A stretch of 64,000 nt of DNA from Ruegeria atlantica (GTDB lineage: Bacteria; Pseudomonadota; Alphaproteobacteria; Rhodobacterales; Rhodobacteraceae), in assembly GCF_013033965.1 (NCBI RefSeq), contig NZ_WQFE01000004.1:310001-374000 (forward strand). The letters are read 5' to 3'. The translations under genes were made by a program, and so were the position numbers. Under the pieces are notes generated by a model. That model ran no database searches. It saw nothing but the letters and a program-made list of their open reading frames with translations, and was not told the DNA's origin. This document shows positions 25,986-34,737 of the stretch, in pieces. Within the stretch, counting starts at the first letter, position 1. Each line of letters opens with the position of its first letter.

Positions 25986-27251
25986 TTAGCTGACCTTTCC
26001 GAAGATCACGCTGGCATTGGTGCCGCCAAAGCCGAACGAATTCGACAGCGCCACGTTGATTTCACGCTCACGTTTGGCGTTGGGTGCCAGATCAATCGGA
26101 GTTTCAACGGCAGGGTTGTCCAGGTTGATTGTCGGCGGGGCGACTTGATCCCGGATCGCCAGGATCGAAAAAATCGCCTCAATCGCACCAGCCGCACCCA
26201 AAAGGTGACCAGTGGCGGACTTGGTCGAAGTCATTGTCGCTTTGCTTGCATGATCGCCTAACAGGCGCTCGACTGCACCCAGTTCAATGGTGTCCGCCAT
26301 GGTCGAAGTGCCATGCGCGTTGATATAGTCCAGATCCTTTGGCTCCAGCCCGGCGCTACGCAGTGCAGCCTTCATCGAACGCTCTGCCCCGTCACCATCT
26401 TCGGATGGCGCAGTGATGTGATACGCGTCGCCAGACATGCCATATCCCAGAACTTCGGCATAAATCTTCGCGCCACGCGCTTTGGCGTGCTCGTATTCTT
26501 CCAGAACAACGATGCCCGCGCCCTCGCCCATTACGAATCCGTCGCGATCCATGTCATAGGGGCGGCTCGCTTTTTTCGGATCGTCTGCGTACTTCGTCGA
26601 CAGCGCTTTGCACGCGTTGAAGCCCGCGATGCCGATCTCGCAGATGCAGCCTTCGCCGCCACCGGCAACCATGACGTCCGCGTCACCTGCACGGATGATG
26701 CGGCTCGCGTCACCGATTGCGTGCGCACCGGTTGAGCAGGCTGTCACAACCGAGTGGTTGGGGCCCTTGAACCCGTGGCGGATCGAAACCTGACCAGATG
26801 CCAGATTGATTAGAGCACCAGGAATAAAGAATGGTGATACACGGCGCGGGCCTTTATCGCGGATCAGGTTCGCTGTTTCAGCGATCGAGCCCAACCCACC
26901 AATTCCGGAACCGATCAACACACCTGTACGCAGGCGGTCTTCTTCATCCTCAGGCAGCCAGTTGGCGTCCTGACAGGCCATGTCAGCGGCCGCGATCGAA
27001 TACAGAATGAAGTCTTCGATCTTGCGCTGCTCTTTGGGTGGCAACCAATCGTCGGGGTTAAACGTCCCGTTGGTCCCATCGCCACGCGGAACTTCGCAGG
27101 CATAGGTCGTGGTGACGCCACTTGCTTCGGCATCAAACTGCGTGATCGGGCCTGCGCCGGATTCTCCATCCAGCAGCCGTGACCAAGATTCCTCGACCCC
27201 GCTGGCCAAAGGAGTGACCAATCCCAGACCGGTTACAACGACTCTGCGCAT
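25986..27251 (-). CDS. fabF: 3-oxoacyl-ACP synthase II
   Basis: A 421-aa KAS II that elongates acyl-ACP with malonyl-ACP. The catalytic Cys172 is in VTACSTGAHAIG, and the two active-site His are in INAHGTSTMADT and KSATGHLLGAAGAIEA. The C-terminal SNSFGFGGTNAS loop is present. Its own acpP lies 1.7 kb upstream on the same strand, with the GNAT and HisA-like genes in between. That separation departs from the usual direct acpP-fabF adjacency. Confidence 0.97.
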   Translation of the reverse strand: MRRVVVTGLGLVTPLASGVEESWSRLLDGESGAGPITQFDAEASGVTTTYACEVPRGDGTNGTFNPDDWLPPKEQRKIEDFILYSIAAADMACQDANWLPEDEEDRLRTGVLIGSGIGGLGSIAETANLIRDKGPRRVSPFFIPGALINLASGQVSIRHGFKGPNHSVVTACSTGAHAIGDASRIIRAGDADVMVAGGGEGCICEIGIAGFNACKALSTKYADDPKKASRPYDMDRDGFVMGEGAGIVVLEEYEHAKARGAKIYAEVLGYGMSGDAYHITAPSEDGDGAERSMKAALRSAGLEPKDLDYINAHGTSTMADTIELGAVERLLGDHASKATMTSTKSATGHLLGAAGAIEAIFSILAIRDQVAPPTINLDNPAVETPIDLAPNAKREREINVALSNSFGFGGTNASVIFGKVS

Positions 27252-27384
27252 GAAATGCCTCTTGCCTGCTTCCTATTTGAGAACCGCTCATACCCCGGCC
27301 CGGGGTCCGGGGGCAAGAGCAACGGCACATTCCCACTTGGCACCATTTCGCCGGGCGACCCGTCAATACGGCATGTACCTAAAA

Positions 27385-27424
27385 AATTTACCCCGGACCT
27401 TTCATGGATTTGAAAAGACCGGGG
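27385..27424 (-). terminator. Hairpin terminator after the HisA-like gene
   Basis: On the minus strand CCCCGG...CTTTTCA pairs imperfectly with TGAAAGG...CCGGGG and is followed by TAAATTTTTT. It begins about 20 bases after the stop of the HisA-like gene, and so separates it from fabF. Confidence 0.6.
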
Positions 27425-27444
27425 CAATGTTGCATGTGGTAGAC

Positions 27445-28188
27445 TTATTGGAATTCAGCGACCGGTTCGTGGGCCTGTTCAGCCACATTAAGCGCGTCCG
27501 CCAAGTCAATCGTCTTGCGGAACAAAGCCCGTCCAACCAGTGCACCCGAAATGTTATGAATATACGCCAGGCGTGAGATGTCGTCAGAAGTCCGAACGAC
27601 ACCGCTGGCGATTACCGGCGTCCGAGACGCTTCAGCTAGGCCAGAGATCAACCCCAGCTGCGCGTCGACATCTTCGATATCGCTGTCGATATCTGTCACC
27701 AGAATCGCGGCAAAAGGCGTGCCCTCGAACGCTTGAATAAACGCTTCGGGCGTAAACGCACTCTGGCTGCGCCAGCCTTCGGTCATGACGTGGCCCTGCC
27801 AGACATCCACAGCCAGAACGATCTGATCCGGGTAGAGCTTCGCCAGTTCCTTGACCAGATTCGGATCCCAGGCCGCCAACGTGCCAATCACGATCCGCCC
27901 TGCGCCCTTGTCGATCCAGTACTCGACCTGTTCCCGTGTCCGCATGCCCCCGGCCAGTTGCACCGACATCTCGGACGTGCGGATGATTTCCTCGACCAGT
28001 TCGGCATTGGTATCACTGCCTTCGATCGCATCGAAATCTGTCAGGTGCATCCACGTGGCACCGGCCGCAGACCAACTGCGCGCCGTGTCCGTCGGATTCA
28101 CATGCCAGATCATCGCATCGTCCAGACGGCCCTTGTCCAGTGTGACACACCGGCCGTTCTGCAATTCCATGGTGGGGTAAATCCTCAT
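27445..28188 (-). CDS. HisA-like TIM-barrel isomerase paralogue
   Basis: A 247-aa beta/alpha barrel closely resembling HisA (ProFAR isomerase of histidine synthesis). The phosphate-binding segments VQLAGGMRT..GAGRIVIGTLA and PVIASGVVRTSDD..ISGALVGRALF are kept. The residue at the usual catalytic Asp8 is Glu (MRIYPTMELQNG), and the region corresponding to the second active-site loop (VTDIDSDIEDVD) is altered, while the LAVDVWQG Asp remains. It is not in a his operon. It may be a divergent HisA or an enzyme with a new substrate. The start at 28188 has GGAGG at suitable spacing. Confidence 0.8.
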   Translation of the reverse strand: MRIYPTMELQNGRCVTLDKGRLDDAMIWHVNPTDTARSWSAAGATWMHLTDFDAIEGSDTNAELVEEIIRTSEMSVQLAGGMRTREQVEYWIDKGAGRIVIGTLAAWDPNLVKELAKLYPDQIVLAVDVWQGHVMTEGWRSQSAFTPEAFIQAFEGTPFAAILVTDIDSDIEDVDAQLGLISGLAEASRTPVIASGVVRTSDDISRLAYIHNISGALVGRALFRKTIDLADALNVAEQAHEPVAEFQ

Positions 28189-28311
28189 GAGCATTCTCCT
28201 CCGCTCAATCGCTCTGCAAATCCAGAGTACCATACACGCGGATGATCGGCCCGATTTTACCAAGATCGGCAAACTACGGCCGGTTTGCGGCATTCGGGAA
28301 GTCTCAAATTG

Positions 28312-28851
28312 TCAGTGACGGGCGGGAGGTCCGTTGCGGCGCAGAAGCGTAACGTCACTTCCATTAAACGCACATTCGCGCATTGGGGTGTACCCCAGCT
28401 TGTTCGCCAATTTTTGCGAAGCAGTGTTCGCGGAATTCACCATCGCGACCAACGGACCAGGCATAATCCGGTCAAACCAATCATGTGCGGCCTGTGCTGC
28501 TTCCAGCCCCAATCCCTGCCCTTGCGCTTCGGGGACCAGAATCCATCCTGCCTCGGGGAAATTGTCGAAATCTTCGCCAACAGAACGGTTGCCGTAAAAG
28601 AACCCCGCCTGTCCGATCATCTGGCGATTCGACTGCTGGAGCACGGCCCATTGCCCAAACCCGGCCATTTGCCAGTGTCCCGCATTGCGAAGGAACGAAT
28701 CCCACGCTTCGCCGCGCGACCGCGGCTTGCCGCCGATATGCCGCACGATGCATGGGTTACGCCAAATCTCGGCGAACCGGTTGAAATCCTCTGGCCGCAT
28801 GCCGCACAGCGTCAAACGGGCCGTATTGATCATCGGGGTGGATCGTATCAT
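28312..28851 (-). CDS. GNAT-family N-acetyltransferase (RimJ/RimL type)
   Basis: A 179-aa GNAT protein of the RimJ-like group: TARLTLCGMRPEDFNRFAEIW at the start, the acetyl-CoA loop EAQGQGLGLEAAQAAHDW, and a late VNSANTASQKLANKLGYTP. The acceptor substrate cannot be told from sequence. The start at 28851 is chosen from the family N-terminus; the upstream in-frame extension overlaps acpP and its terminator. It ends 124 bases before the HisA-like gene on the same strand. Confidence 0.85.
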   Translation of the reverse strand: MIRSTPMINTARLTLCGMRPEDFNRFAEIWRNPCIVRHIGGKPRSRGEAWDSFLRNAGHWQMAGFGQWAVLQQSNRQMIGQAGFFYGNRSVGEDFDNFPEAGWILVPEAQGQGLGLEAAQAAHDWFDRIMPGPLVAMVNSANTASQKLANKLGYTPMRECAFNGSDVTLLRRNGPPARH

Positions 28852-28936
28852 GCCCTGCCCGCTCTGAATTATGTGCCTCGGGTTAAAATGTTGCGAACGA
28901 ATACGGCACCTTTCAAGCCAGAATTGGACAAGGCAC

Positions 28937-28977
28937 AAAAAAAACGGCGCTTCCGTTGCCCGGAAGCGCCGCTTTTT
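28937..28977 (-). terminator. Bidirectional-looking intrinsic terminator after acpP
   Basis: A perfect 11-bp stem (CGGCGCTTCCG / CGGAAGCGCCG, loop TTGCC) is followed on the minus strand by eight T and flanked on the plus strand by five T. It begins 17 bases after the acpP stop and is well placed to end the abundant acpP transcript. Confidence 0.88.
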
Positions 28978-28993
28978 GATGATTTCGAAGCTC

Positions 28994-29227
28994 TTAGGAA
29001 GCTTCCGAGATGAATTTGACGGCGTCGCCAAATGTCTGGATGGTCTCGGCTGCGTCATCGGGGATTTCGATGCCGAACTCTTCTTCGAAGGCCATAACCA
29101 GCTCAACAGTGTCCAGGCTGTCTGCGCCCAGATCGTCGATGAAGGACGCGTTTTCGGTCACTTTGTCTTCTTCAACACCCAGGTGCTCAACAACGATCTT
29201 TTTAACGCGATCTGCGACGTCGCTCAT
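28994..29227 (-). CDS. acpP: Acyl carrier protein
   Basis: A 77-aa acidic four-helix protein. The phosphopantetheine attachment Ser37 is in [22 protein letters not shown], and [19 protein letters not shown] completes the fold. It carries acyl chains for FabD, FabG and FabF encoded around it. A strong terminator follows directly. The length and sequence are canonical. Confidence 0.98.
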   Translation of the reverse strand: MSDVADRVKKIVVEHLGVEEDKVTENASFIDDLGADSLDTVELVMAFEEEFGIEIPDDAAETIQTFGDAVKFISEAS

Positions 29228-29436
29228 GTCTATTCCTCATTCCGTTTTCAGGGCCTAGTGCCCGGTTCTGCCCTTGCCCGCTCAGGCTGGCTTTGATTTG
29301 CCCGGTGCGGGCGGTTGGGTCCCGGATGACCGGGAAAGTAGAAGGCCGACCATTTGGTCGACCCCAGCATTTATGCGCCGCCTATAGCATAGACAACGCG
29401 CGAGGCAAACGCTTTCGCATCTGCCCCTGTCCGCGC

Positions 29437-30174
29437 TCACAACATGGCCATACCGCCGTTAACATGCAAGGTGGTTCCGGTAACATATCCGGCTTCGGGG
29501 CTGGCAAGATACAGAACCGCCGCCGCAATTTCCGATGCATCACCCATACGACCAGCGGGAACCTGCCCCAAAATGCCCGATTTCTGATCGTCGGTCAGCT
29601 TGTCGGTCATTGCGGTGGTAATGAAACCCGGAGCAACCGCGTTTGCCGTGATCCCGCGGCTGGCAACTTCATAGGCCAGGGATTTGGTCATGCCGACCAT
29701 ACCGGCTTTGGACGCTGCATAGTTTGCCTGACCGGGGTTCCCGGTGGCACCGACGACGGACGAGATGTTGATGATCCGCCCCCAACGCGCCTTCATCATG
29801 CCCCGCAGGACGCCTTTGCACAGCTTGGCGGTCGAGGTCATGTTCACGTCGATCACGCTCTGCCATTCTTCGTCAGACATGCGCATGAACAGGTTGTCAC
29901 GCGTGATCCCGGCGTTGTTGACCAGAATATCAACTGAGCCCATCGCCTCGGCCGCCTGCTTTGGCAGCGCCGCAACGGCCTCACCGTCGCTCAGGTTGCA
30001 CGGCAGGACATGCGCCCGCTCACCCAGCTCGGCGGCCAGTGCCTCGAGCGGTTCGACACGTGTGCCGGACAGCGCAACCGTGGCACCAGCGCCATGCAGA
30101 GCGCGTGCAATCTCGCCACCAATCCCGCCGGACGCACCGGTGATCAGCGCATTCTTACCTGTCAAATCAAACAT
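29437..30174 (-). CDS. fabG: 3-oxoacyl-ACP reductase
   Basis: A 245-aa SDR enzyme reducing 3-oxoacyl-ACP with NADPH. The cofactor motif is TGASGGIGGEIA (residues 12-23), NNAG is at 86-89, and the catalytic Ser138/139, Tyr152 and Lys156 lie in INISSVVG and NYAASKAG. The C-terminal TGTTLHVNGGMAM is typical of FabG. It lies 42 bases after fabD and about 210 bases before acpP on the same strand, giving a fabD-fabG-acpP cluster. Confidence 0.97.
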   Translation of the reverse strand: MFDLTGKNALITGASGGIGGEIARALHGAGATVALSGTRVEPLEALAAELGERAHVLPCNLSDGEAVAALPKQAAEAMGSVDILVNNAGITRDNLFMRMSDEEWQSVIDVNMTSTAKLCKGVLRGMMKARWGRIINISSVVGATGNPGQANYAASKAGMVGMTKSLAYEVASRGITANAVAPGFITTAMTDKLTDDQKSGILGQVPAGRMGDASEIAAAVLYLASPEAGYVTGTTLHVNGGMAML

Positions 30175-30216
30175 TCGATCTTCCTTTTACAGCGCAACTT
30201 GCATCGCACATTGTTC

Positions 30217-31155
30217 TTATGATTCGCTCTTAACCACATTCTGCACGTCATCCGGCGTGCCAACAGCCTTGCCAGCAATCGCGCGGTCGATCTTGCGGAT
30301 CATCCCCGAAAGCGCCTTACCTGCGCCGATCTCCCACGTCTCGGTCACGCCCTGAGCCGCCATGTACTGCACGCTCTCGCGCCAGCGTACAGAACCAGTA
30401 ACCTGCTCGACCAGCAGCTGACGGATCAGATCCGGATCGCTGACGGCTTCTGCGCGAACGTTTGCAATCAGCGGAACCGCCGGGGCCTTGATTTCCACCG
30501 CAGCCAGCGCTTCGGCCATCACATCCGCAGCAGGCTGCATAAGTGCACAATGGAACGGGGCGCTAACAGGCAACATCACAGCGCGCTTTGCACCTTTTTC
30601 CTTGGCAATCTCGGCCGCACGTTCCACAGCCGCCTTTGCGCCGGAAACAACAACCTGCGTAGGATCGTTGTCGTTCGCGGCCTGACAGATCTCACCTTGC
30701 GCGGCCTCGTCCGCAACACCACGAACAGCCTCAAGGTCCAACCCCAGAATGGCAGCCATTGCGCCTTCGCCAACTGGCACAGCGCTCTGCATCGCTTGAC
30801 CACGGGTGCGCAGCAGGCGCGCCGTATCAGCAACCGATAACGCTCCAGCAGCGGCCAAAGCAGAATATTCACCCAGAGAGTGCCCGGCCACAAATGCCGC
30901 ATCCGTCACAGACACGCCCTCGGCCTCCAAGGCACGCATCGCTGCCATGGAAGTGGCCATCAGGGCGGGCTGCGCATTTTGCGTCAGCGTTAGTTCTGCA
31001 ATGTCGCCTTCCCAGATCAGGTTGCTCAGCTTTTCACCCAGCGCTTCATCGACCTCGTCGAAAACAGCCTGTGCAGCCGGGTAAGCCTCGGCCAGTGCCT
31101 TGCCCATACCGATGGTCTGGGCGCCCTGCCCCGGAAAAACGAACGCGCGTGTCAT
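30217..31155 (-). CDS. fabD: Malonyl-CoA:ACP transacylase
   Basis: A 312-aa FabD that loads malonyl onto ACP. The N-terminus is AFVFPGQGAQTIGMG, and the nucleophile Ser93 is in VAGHSLGEYSALAAAGAL. SGAKAAVERA and VSAPFHCALMQPAA (with the active-site His) are present. The ATG at 31155 has GAGG 5 bases before it; the longer frame upstream is non-coding. It is first in the fabD-fabG-acpP cluster and divergent from the cytochrome b561 gene. Confidence 0.97.
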   Translation of the reverse strand: MTRAFVFPGQGAQTIGMGKALAEAYPAAQAVFDEVDEALGEKLSNLIWEGDIAELTLTQNAQPALMATSMAAMRALEAEGVSVTDAAFVAGHSLGEYSALAAAGALSVADTARLLRTRGQAMQSAVPVGEGAMAAILGLDLEAVRGVADEAAQGEICQAANDNDPTQVVVSGAKAAVERAAEIAKEKGAKRAVMLPVSAPFHCALMQPAADVMAEALAAVEIKAPAVPLIANVRAEAVSDPDLIRQLLVEQVTGSVRWRESVQYMAAQGVTETWEIGAGKALSGMIRKIDRAIAGKAVGTPDDVQNVVKSES

Positions 31156-31316
31156 TACAACCTCTTGGATGACGTTAGGTTGCGATGGGGTGTAAACCGA
31201 GTGAACGAGCGGCACAAGCTCTGCATCCTGACACGCATTCTGTGCGCAAGCTGCTATTGTGTCATCCCGCGTTGCATTTAGGGTGGCCTTAGCAAACAGA
31301 TCGGAGTCGCAAACCA

Positions 31317-32543
31317 ATGCCCCTTGCCAACACCGCCCAAAGCTATGGAGGCGTTTCGAAAACCTTCCACTGGCTGACGGCCTTGCTTATTCTGACGGCC
31401 CTTCCGATTGGATGGTTTGCAAACCAATTGGCACACGCGATCGAAGACCCGGCTATTCCAACGACGCCGGAAGACCTGCAACAGGCGGCCCAGTTATTTT
31501 CGCTGCACAAGACTATCGGTGTCACCGTCTTCTTCGTGGCACTTGCCCGTATCTTATGGGCGATCAGCCAACCCAAACCTGGGTTGCTCAATGCTGAAAA
31601 CAAACCCGAGGCGTTTGCTGCCGAGACCGTCCATTGGCTGTTATATGGCTCGTTGGTTCTGGTTCCCCTGACAGGTTGGATCCACCATGCGGCCACCGAA
31701 GGTTTTGCGCCGATCCTTTGGCCGTTCGGGCAGAACCTGCCATTTGTACCCAAATCCCCCGCGCTGGCCGAAGCGAGCGGCGGTCTGCACTTTGTGCTGA
31801 TGCTGGTGCTGCTGGGTGCCTTATTGTTGCATATCGTCGGGGCGCTCAAGCACCACGTGATCGACAAAGACAGCACCCTGCGCCGCATGTTGCCCGGTAG
31901 GGTTGAGCTGCCGGAACCGCCACAGCAATGGCACTCACCCGTCCCCGTCATCGCTGCGGTGGCCGTCTGGGCCGTCGCACTTGGCATCGGCTGGTTCGAC
32001 GGGGCCTACTCAGCGCATCCGACCGGAGATCATGTTTCTGCCGAACTGGAAGCCGTTCAATCCGACTGGCAAGTCCAGGAAGGTTCGCTGACGATCACGA
32101 TCACTCAATTGGGCAGCCCTGTCAGCGGCGCGTTTTCCGACTGGACCGCAGCAATTACATTCGACGAACCAGCAGAACCGGGACCAGCCGGCGAAGTTGA
32201 TGTAACAATCGCCATCGGCTCGTTGACCCTTGGCACCGTGACGCAGCAAGCTATGGGGTCTGACTTCTTTGACAGCGCCCAGTTCCCGACCGCAAATTTC
32301 AACGCTGAACTGTTTAAGACCGATCTGGCCTATGAGGCGCGCGGAGCTTTGACCATCCGGGACAAAACCCTGGACGTTGTCCTGCCATTCGAGCTGGACT
32401 TGCAGGACGGCACGGCAAAAATGCAGGGAGAGTTGAAGGTGAACCGTCTGGATTATGACGTTGGCACGTCGCAGCCGACAGAAGACTCGCTAGCCTTTGC
32501 CGTCAAAGTCGCCGTTGAACTGACGGCTACCCAAGCCAAATAG
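31317..32543 (+). CDS. Cytochrome b561 - YceI fusion protein
   Basis: A 408-aa protein. Residues 1-190 are a four-helix cytochrome b561 domain with heme-ligand histidines in KTFHWLTALL, SLHKTIGV, GWIHHAATEG and LLHIVGALKHH. A further helix at about 207-225 leads to a YceI-like lipocalin domain at about 235-405 (VQEGSLTITITQLGSPVSGAF, TVTQQAMGSDFFDSAQFPTANF). The likely role is membrane electron transfer coupled to binding of a lipid or quinone-like ligand. A separate YceI gene lies convergent to it. Confidence 0.9.
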   Translation: MPLANTAQSYGGVSKTFHWLTALLILTALPIGWFANQLAHAIEDPAIPTTPEDLQQAAQLFSLHKTIGVTVFFVALARILWAISQPKPGLLNAENKPEAFAAETVHWLLYGSLVLVPLTGWIHHAATEGFAPILWPFGQNLPFVPKSPALAEASGGLHFVLMLVLLGALLLHIVGALKHHVIDKDSTLRRMLPGRVELPEPPQQWHSPVPVIAAVAVWAVALGIGWFDGAYSAHPTGDHVSAELEAVQSDWQVQEGSLTITITQLGSPVSGAFSDWTAAITFDEPAEPGPAGEVDVTIAIGSLTLGTVTQQAMGSDFFDSAQFPTANFNAELFKTDLAYEARGALTIRDKTLDVVLPFELDLQDGTAKMQGELKVNRLDYDVGTSQPTEDSLAFAVKVAVELTATQAK

Positions 32544-32553
32544 AGACAGCCGA

Positions 32554-32597
32554 ACAAAAAAACCGCCGGGGCCTGACGGTCCCGGCGGTTTCTTTTT
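32554..32597. terminator. Bidirectional terminator between the b561-YceI and YceI genes
   Basis: AACCGCCGGG pairs with CCCGGCGGTT around a 10-base loop, with an A-run on one side and a TCTTTTT run on the other. It can therefore end both convergent transcripts. Confidence 0.85.
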
Positions 32598-32612
32598 GAT
32601 TATCAGGTCGGC

Positions 32613-33185
32613 TTATTCGGCTTTCTGTGCCTCAACCGAGATCCGAACTTCGACCTCGTCGCTGACAAACGGCGCAAACTGGCCCAGATCGAATTCGCTG
32701 CGGACCAGCGTGGTGGTCGCATCAAAACCGGCCCAGGGTTTACCAGCCATCGGATGCTCGCCAACCTGGTTCAGCTTAGCGTCTAGAACGACGGACTTCG
32801 TCACGCCGTTCATGGTCAGATCGCCGGTGATGTTCGCGGTGTTGTCGCCGGTGACTTCGATACCGGTCGATGTGAACGTAATCAGGTCGCCCTCGGCCAC
32901 GCCAAAGAAATCTTCGGTCATGAAGTGATCTTCGCGCGGCTTCCAGCCGGTGATCATTTCGACGACAGGCATAGAAACAGACACGCTGGATTCCGCCGGG
33001 TTTTCTTGATCGAACATGATCTCGCCTTCAAAGCCCGAGAACATGCCATAGGTGGTCGAGAAACCAAGGTGGTTGTAGTTGAAGACAACCTGGCTGTGGC
33101 TGGGGTCCAGAACGTATTTCTCGGCGCTTGCAAATGCCGAGGTCGCCGATACGGCCAGTGCAGCAGCAAGAAGGGTGGATTTCAT
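32613..33185 (-). CDS. Periplasmic YceI-family protein
   Basis: A 190-aa YceI protein with a signal peptide (STLLAAALAVSATSAFA). Core motifs: KYVLDPSHSQVVFNYNHLGFSTTYGMFSGFEGEI, EDFFGVAEGDLITFTSTGIE, and the C-terminal RSEFDLGQFAPFVSDEVEVRISVEAQ. The fold is lipocalin-like and binds polyprenyl-type ligands in characterised members. It faces the b561-YceI fusion gene, which carries its own YceI domain, so the two may work on the same ligand. Confidence 0.93.
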   Translation of the reverse strand: MKSTLLAAALAVSATSAFASAEKYVLDPSHSQVVFNYNHLGFSTTYGMFSGFEGEIMFDQENPAESSVSVSMPVVEMITGWKPREDHFMTEDFFGVAEGDLITFTSTGIEVTGDNTANITGDLTMNGVTKSVVLDAKLNQVGEHPMAGKPWAGFDATTTLVRSEFDLGQFAPFVSDEVEVRISVEAQKAE

Positions 33186-33313
33186 GACAATCTCCAAAAA
33201 TGTTGTGAGTGCAAACCAGTTGGAATGCTCAACAACAAAAATGTGCCGCCCTAGGGCGGCACACAAGACTTATTCTCTAACAATTTCTGTTCCTAAATGA
33301 ACAGAAGTGAAAA

Positions 33314-33832
33314 TCAGGCAAAGATCGTTACACTTCCGCTCAATTGGCCCTTCAGCGCTCGGCCAACATCCGCCGATTGCAGCGGCAGTTTCATCAGCAG
33401 GCTACCGTCCACGTCGTAGAGTTCGACCTGATCATCGTCAAAACGCGCACCACCCAAGGTGTCATAGCTGCGGCGCAGGACCGTCTGAGGACGACCGTTT
33501 TCATTCTTTTGCAGAACACGAACTTCACGACGGATCGGATCAAAATAAGCATCGGGGCGCGCATCGAGCACTTGGATCGTCAGCAGGCTGACACCGATCA
33601 GTAAGAACGTTAGCGACGCGGCCAGTTTGATCGGCCAAACCTCGGTCGCCATCACGGCGCCCGACATCAGCCACATGGAAAACGCCACAACGATCAGGAA
33701 CGCACCCGCGACACGTGCCAGAATGGTTCTGGCCCTCCAGTTTGGCGCAAATGCGATAAGAACTGGAACCGATTGATCATAGGTCGTGCTGGTCGCAGAC
33801 TTCTCGAAGGTATTCGTGTTCATCGCGGTCAT
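33314..33832 (-). CDS. Unrecognised two-helix membrane protein
   Basis: A 172-aa protein with two adjacent membrane helices (about residues 40-60, VAGAFLIVVAFSMWLMSGAV, and 70-88, LAASLTFLLIGVSLLTIQVL). A C-terminal soluble domain of about 80 residues (YFDPIRREVRVLQKNENGRPQTVLRRSYDTLGG) looks PH-like. I do not recognise a named family. An in-frame ATG at 33823 is an equally good start. It is divergent from rpsF. Confidence 0.65.
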   Translation of the reverse strand: MTAMNTNTFEKSATSTTYDQSVPVLIAFAPNWRARTILARVAGAFLIVVAFSMWLMSGAVMATEVWPIKLAASLTFLLIGVSLLTIQVLDARPDAYFDPIRREVRVLQKNENGRPQTVLRRSYDTLGGARFDDDQVELYDVDGSLLMKLPLQSADVGRALKGQLSGSVTIFA

Positions 33833-34116
33833 TTCTCTGTACCCTAGTTCAGGTTGCCGTCTTAGGTTCGGTCTGTCCGGTTAGTCCCCGGTATGCAAAA
33901 CAACTTTGAGCCGAAAAGCGTCAGGAATTGGGCAGCGCAAAGGAAATAGCGCGACTTCACCAAGGCATGTGTGACGGCCCTTGCCCCCTGTGCGCAATCG
34001 TGTATATGGGGCCATCCTTCGCAAATCATGTGAATCGCGCAGCCTCTCGTGGCAGGGTCGCGAAGGAAAAAATGGCCCCGCCTATGAAATGCGCCTTGAT
34101 ATAAACAGGAGTGCAC

Positions 34117-34470
34117 ATGCCACTGTATGAGCATGTAATGATCGCGCGTCAGGACCTGTCCAACGCGCAGGCAGAAAGCCTCGTCGAACATTTCGGCACC
34201 GTTCTGGCTGACAACGGCGGCAACGTCGTCGAAAGCGAGTACTGGGGCGTCAAGACGATGGCCTACAAGATCAACAAGAACCGCAAGGGTCACTATTCCT
34301 TCCTGAAGACTGACGCCCCCGCTGGCGCCGTTCAGGAAATGGAACGCCTGATGCGCCTGCATGATGACGTTATGCGCGTTCTGACCATCAAGGTCGACGA
34401 GCATGCCGAGGGCCCCTCGGTCCAGATGCAGAAGCGCGACGAGCGCGAAGGCCGCCGCGAGCGCCGCTGA
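34117..34470 (+). CDS. rpsF: 30S ribosomal protein bS6
   Basis: A 117-aa S6: MPLYEHVMIARQDLSNAQ, VESEYWGVKTMAYKINKNRKGHY and MRLHDDVMRVLTIKVDEH. The ATG at 34117 has AGGAG 5 bases before it, in preference to a GTG at 34111. It is the first gene of the conserved rpsF-rpsR-rplI operon. The C-terminal tail is charged (KRDEREGRRERR). Confidence 0.98.
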   Translation: MPLYEHVMIARQDLSNAQAESLVEHFGTVLADNGGNVVESEYWGVKTMAYKINKNRKGHYSFLKTDAPAGAVQEMERLMRLHDDVMRVLTIKVDEHAEGPSVQMQKRDEREGRRERR

Positions 34471-34497
34471 TCAACGCCTGACGAAAGGACATATACC

Positions 34498-34725
34498 ATG
34501 GCCGCAAAACCATTTTTCCGCCGCCGCAAGGTCTGCCCGTTCTCGGGCGACAACGCGCCGAAGATCGACTACAAAGACACCCGTCTGCTGCAGCGCTACA
34601 TCTCTGAGCGTGGCAAGATCGTTCCTTCGCGCATCACCGCCGTTTCGGCGAAAAAGCAGCGTGAACTGGCCCGTGCTATCAAGCGCGCCCGCTTCCTCGC
34701 CCTGCTGCCCTACGCCGTGAAGTAA
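34498..34725 (+). CDS. rpsR: 30S ribosomal protein bS18
   Basis: A 75-aa S18: [21 protein letters not shown], then [29 protein letters not shown] and [12 protein letters not shown]. It binds with S6 on the 30S platform. It is 27 bases after rpsF and 12 before rplI. The single CPFSG cysteine is kept. Confidence 0.98.
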   Translation: MAAKPFFRRRKVCPFSGDNAPKIDYKDTRLLQRYISERGKIVPSRITAVSAKKQRELARAIKRARFLALLPYAVK

Positions 34726-34737
34726 GGAGAGACTGAT

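Noticed and set aside
29337-29380. Hairpin between fabG and acpP as a terminator
   Set aside because: An 8-bp stem (GGTCGACC / GGTCGGCC) exists but has no T-run and includes a G-T pair; the evidence is too weak to call it.
33862-34404. 180-aa minus-strand ORF across the rpsF region
   Set aside because: It lies antisense over rpsF, which is certain from its protein sequence; the ORF is a codon-bias shadow.
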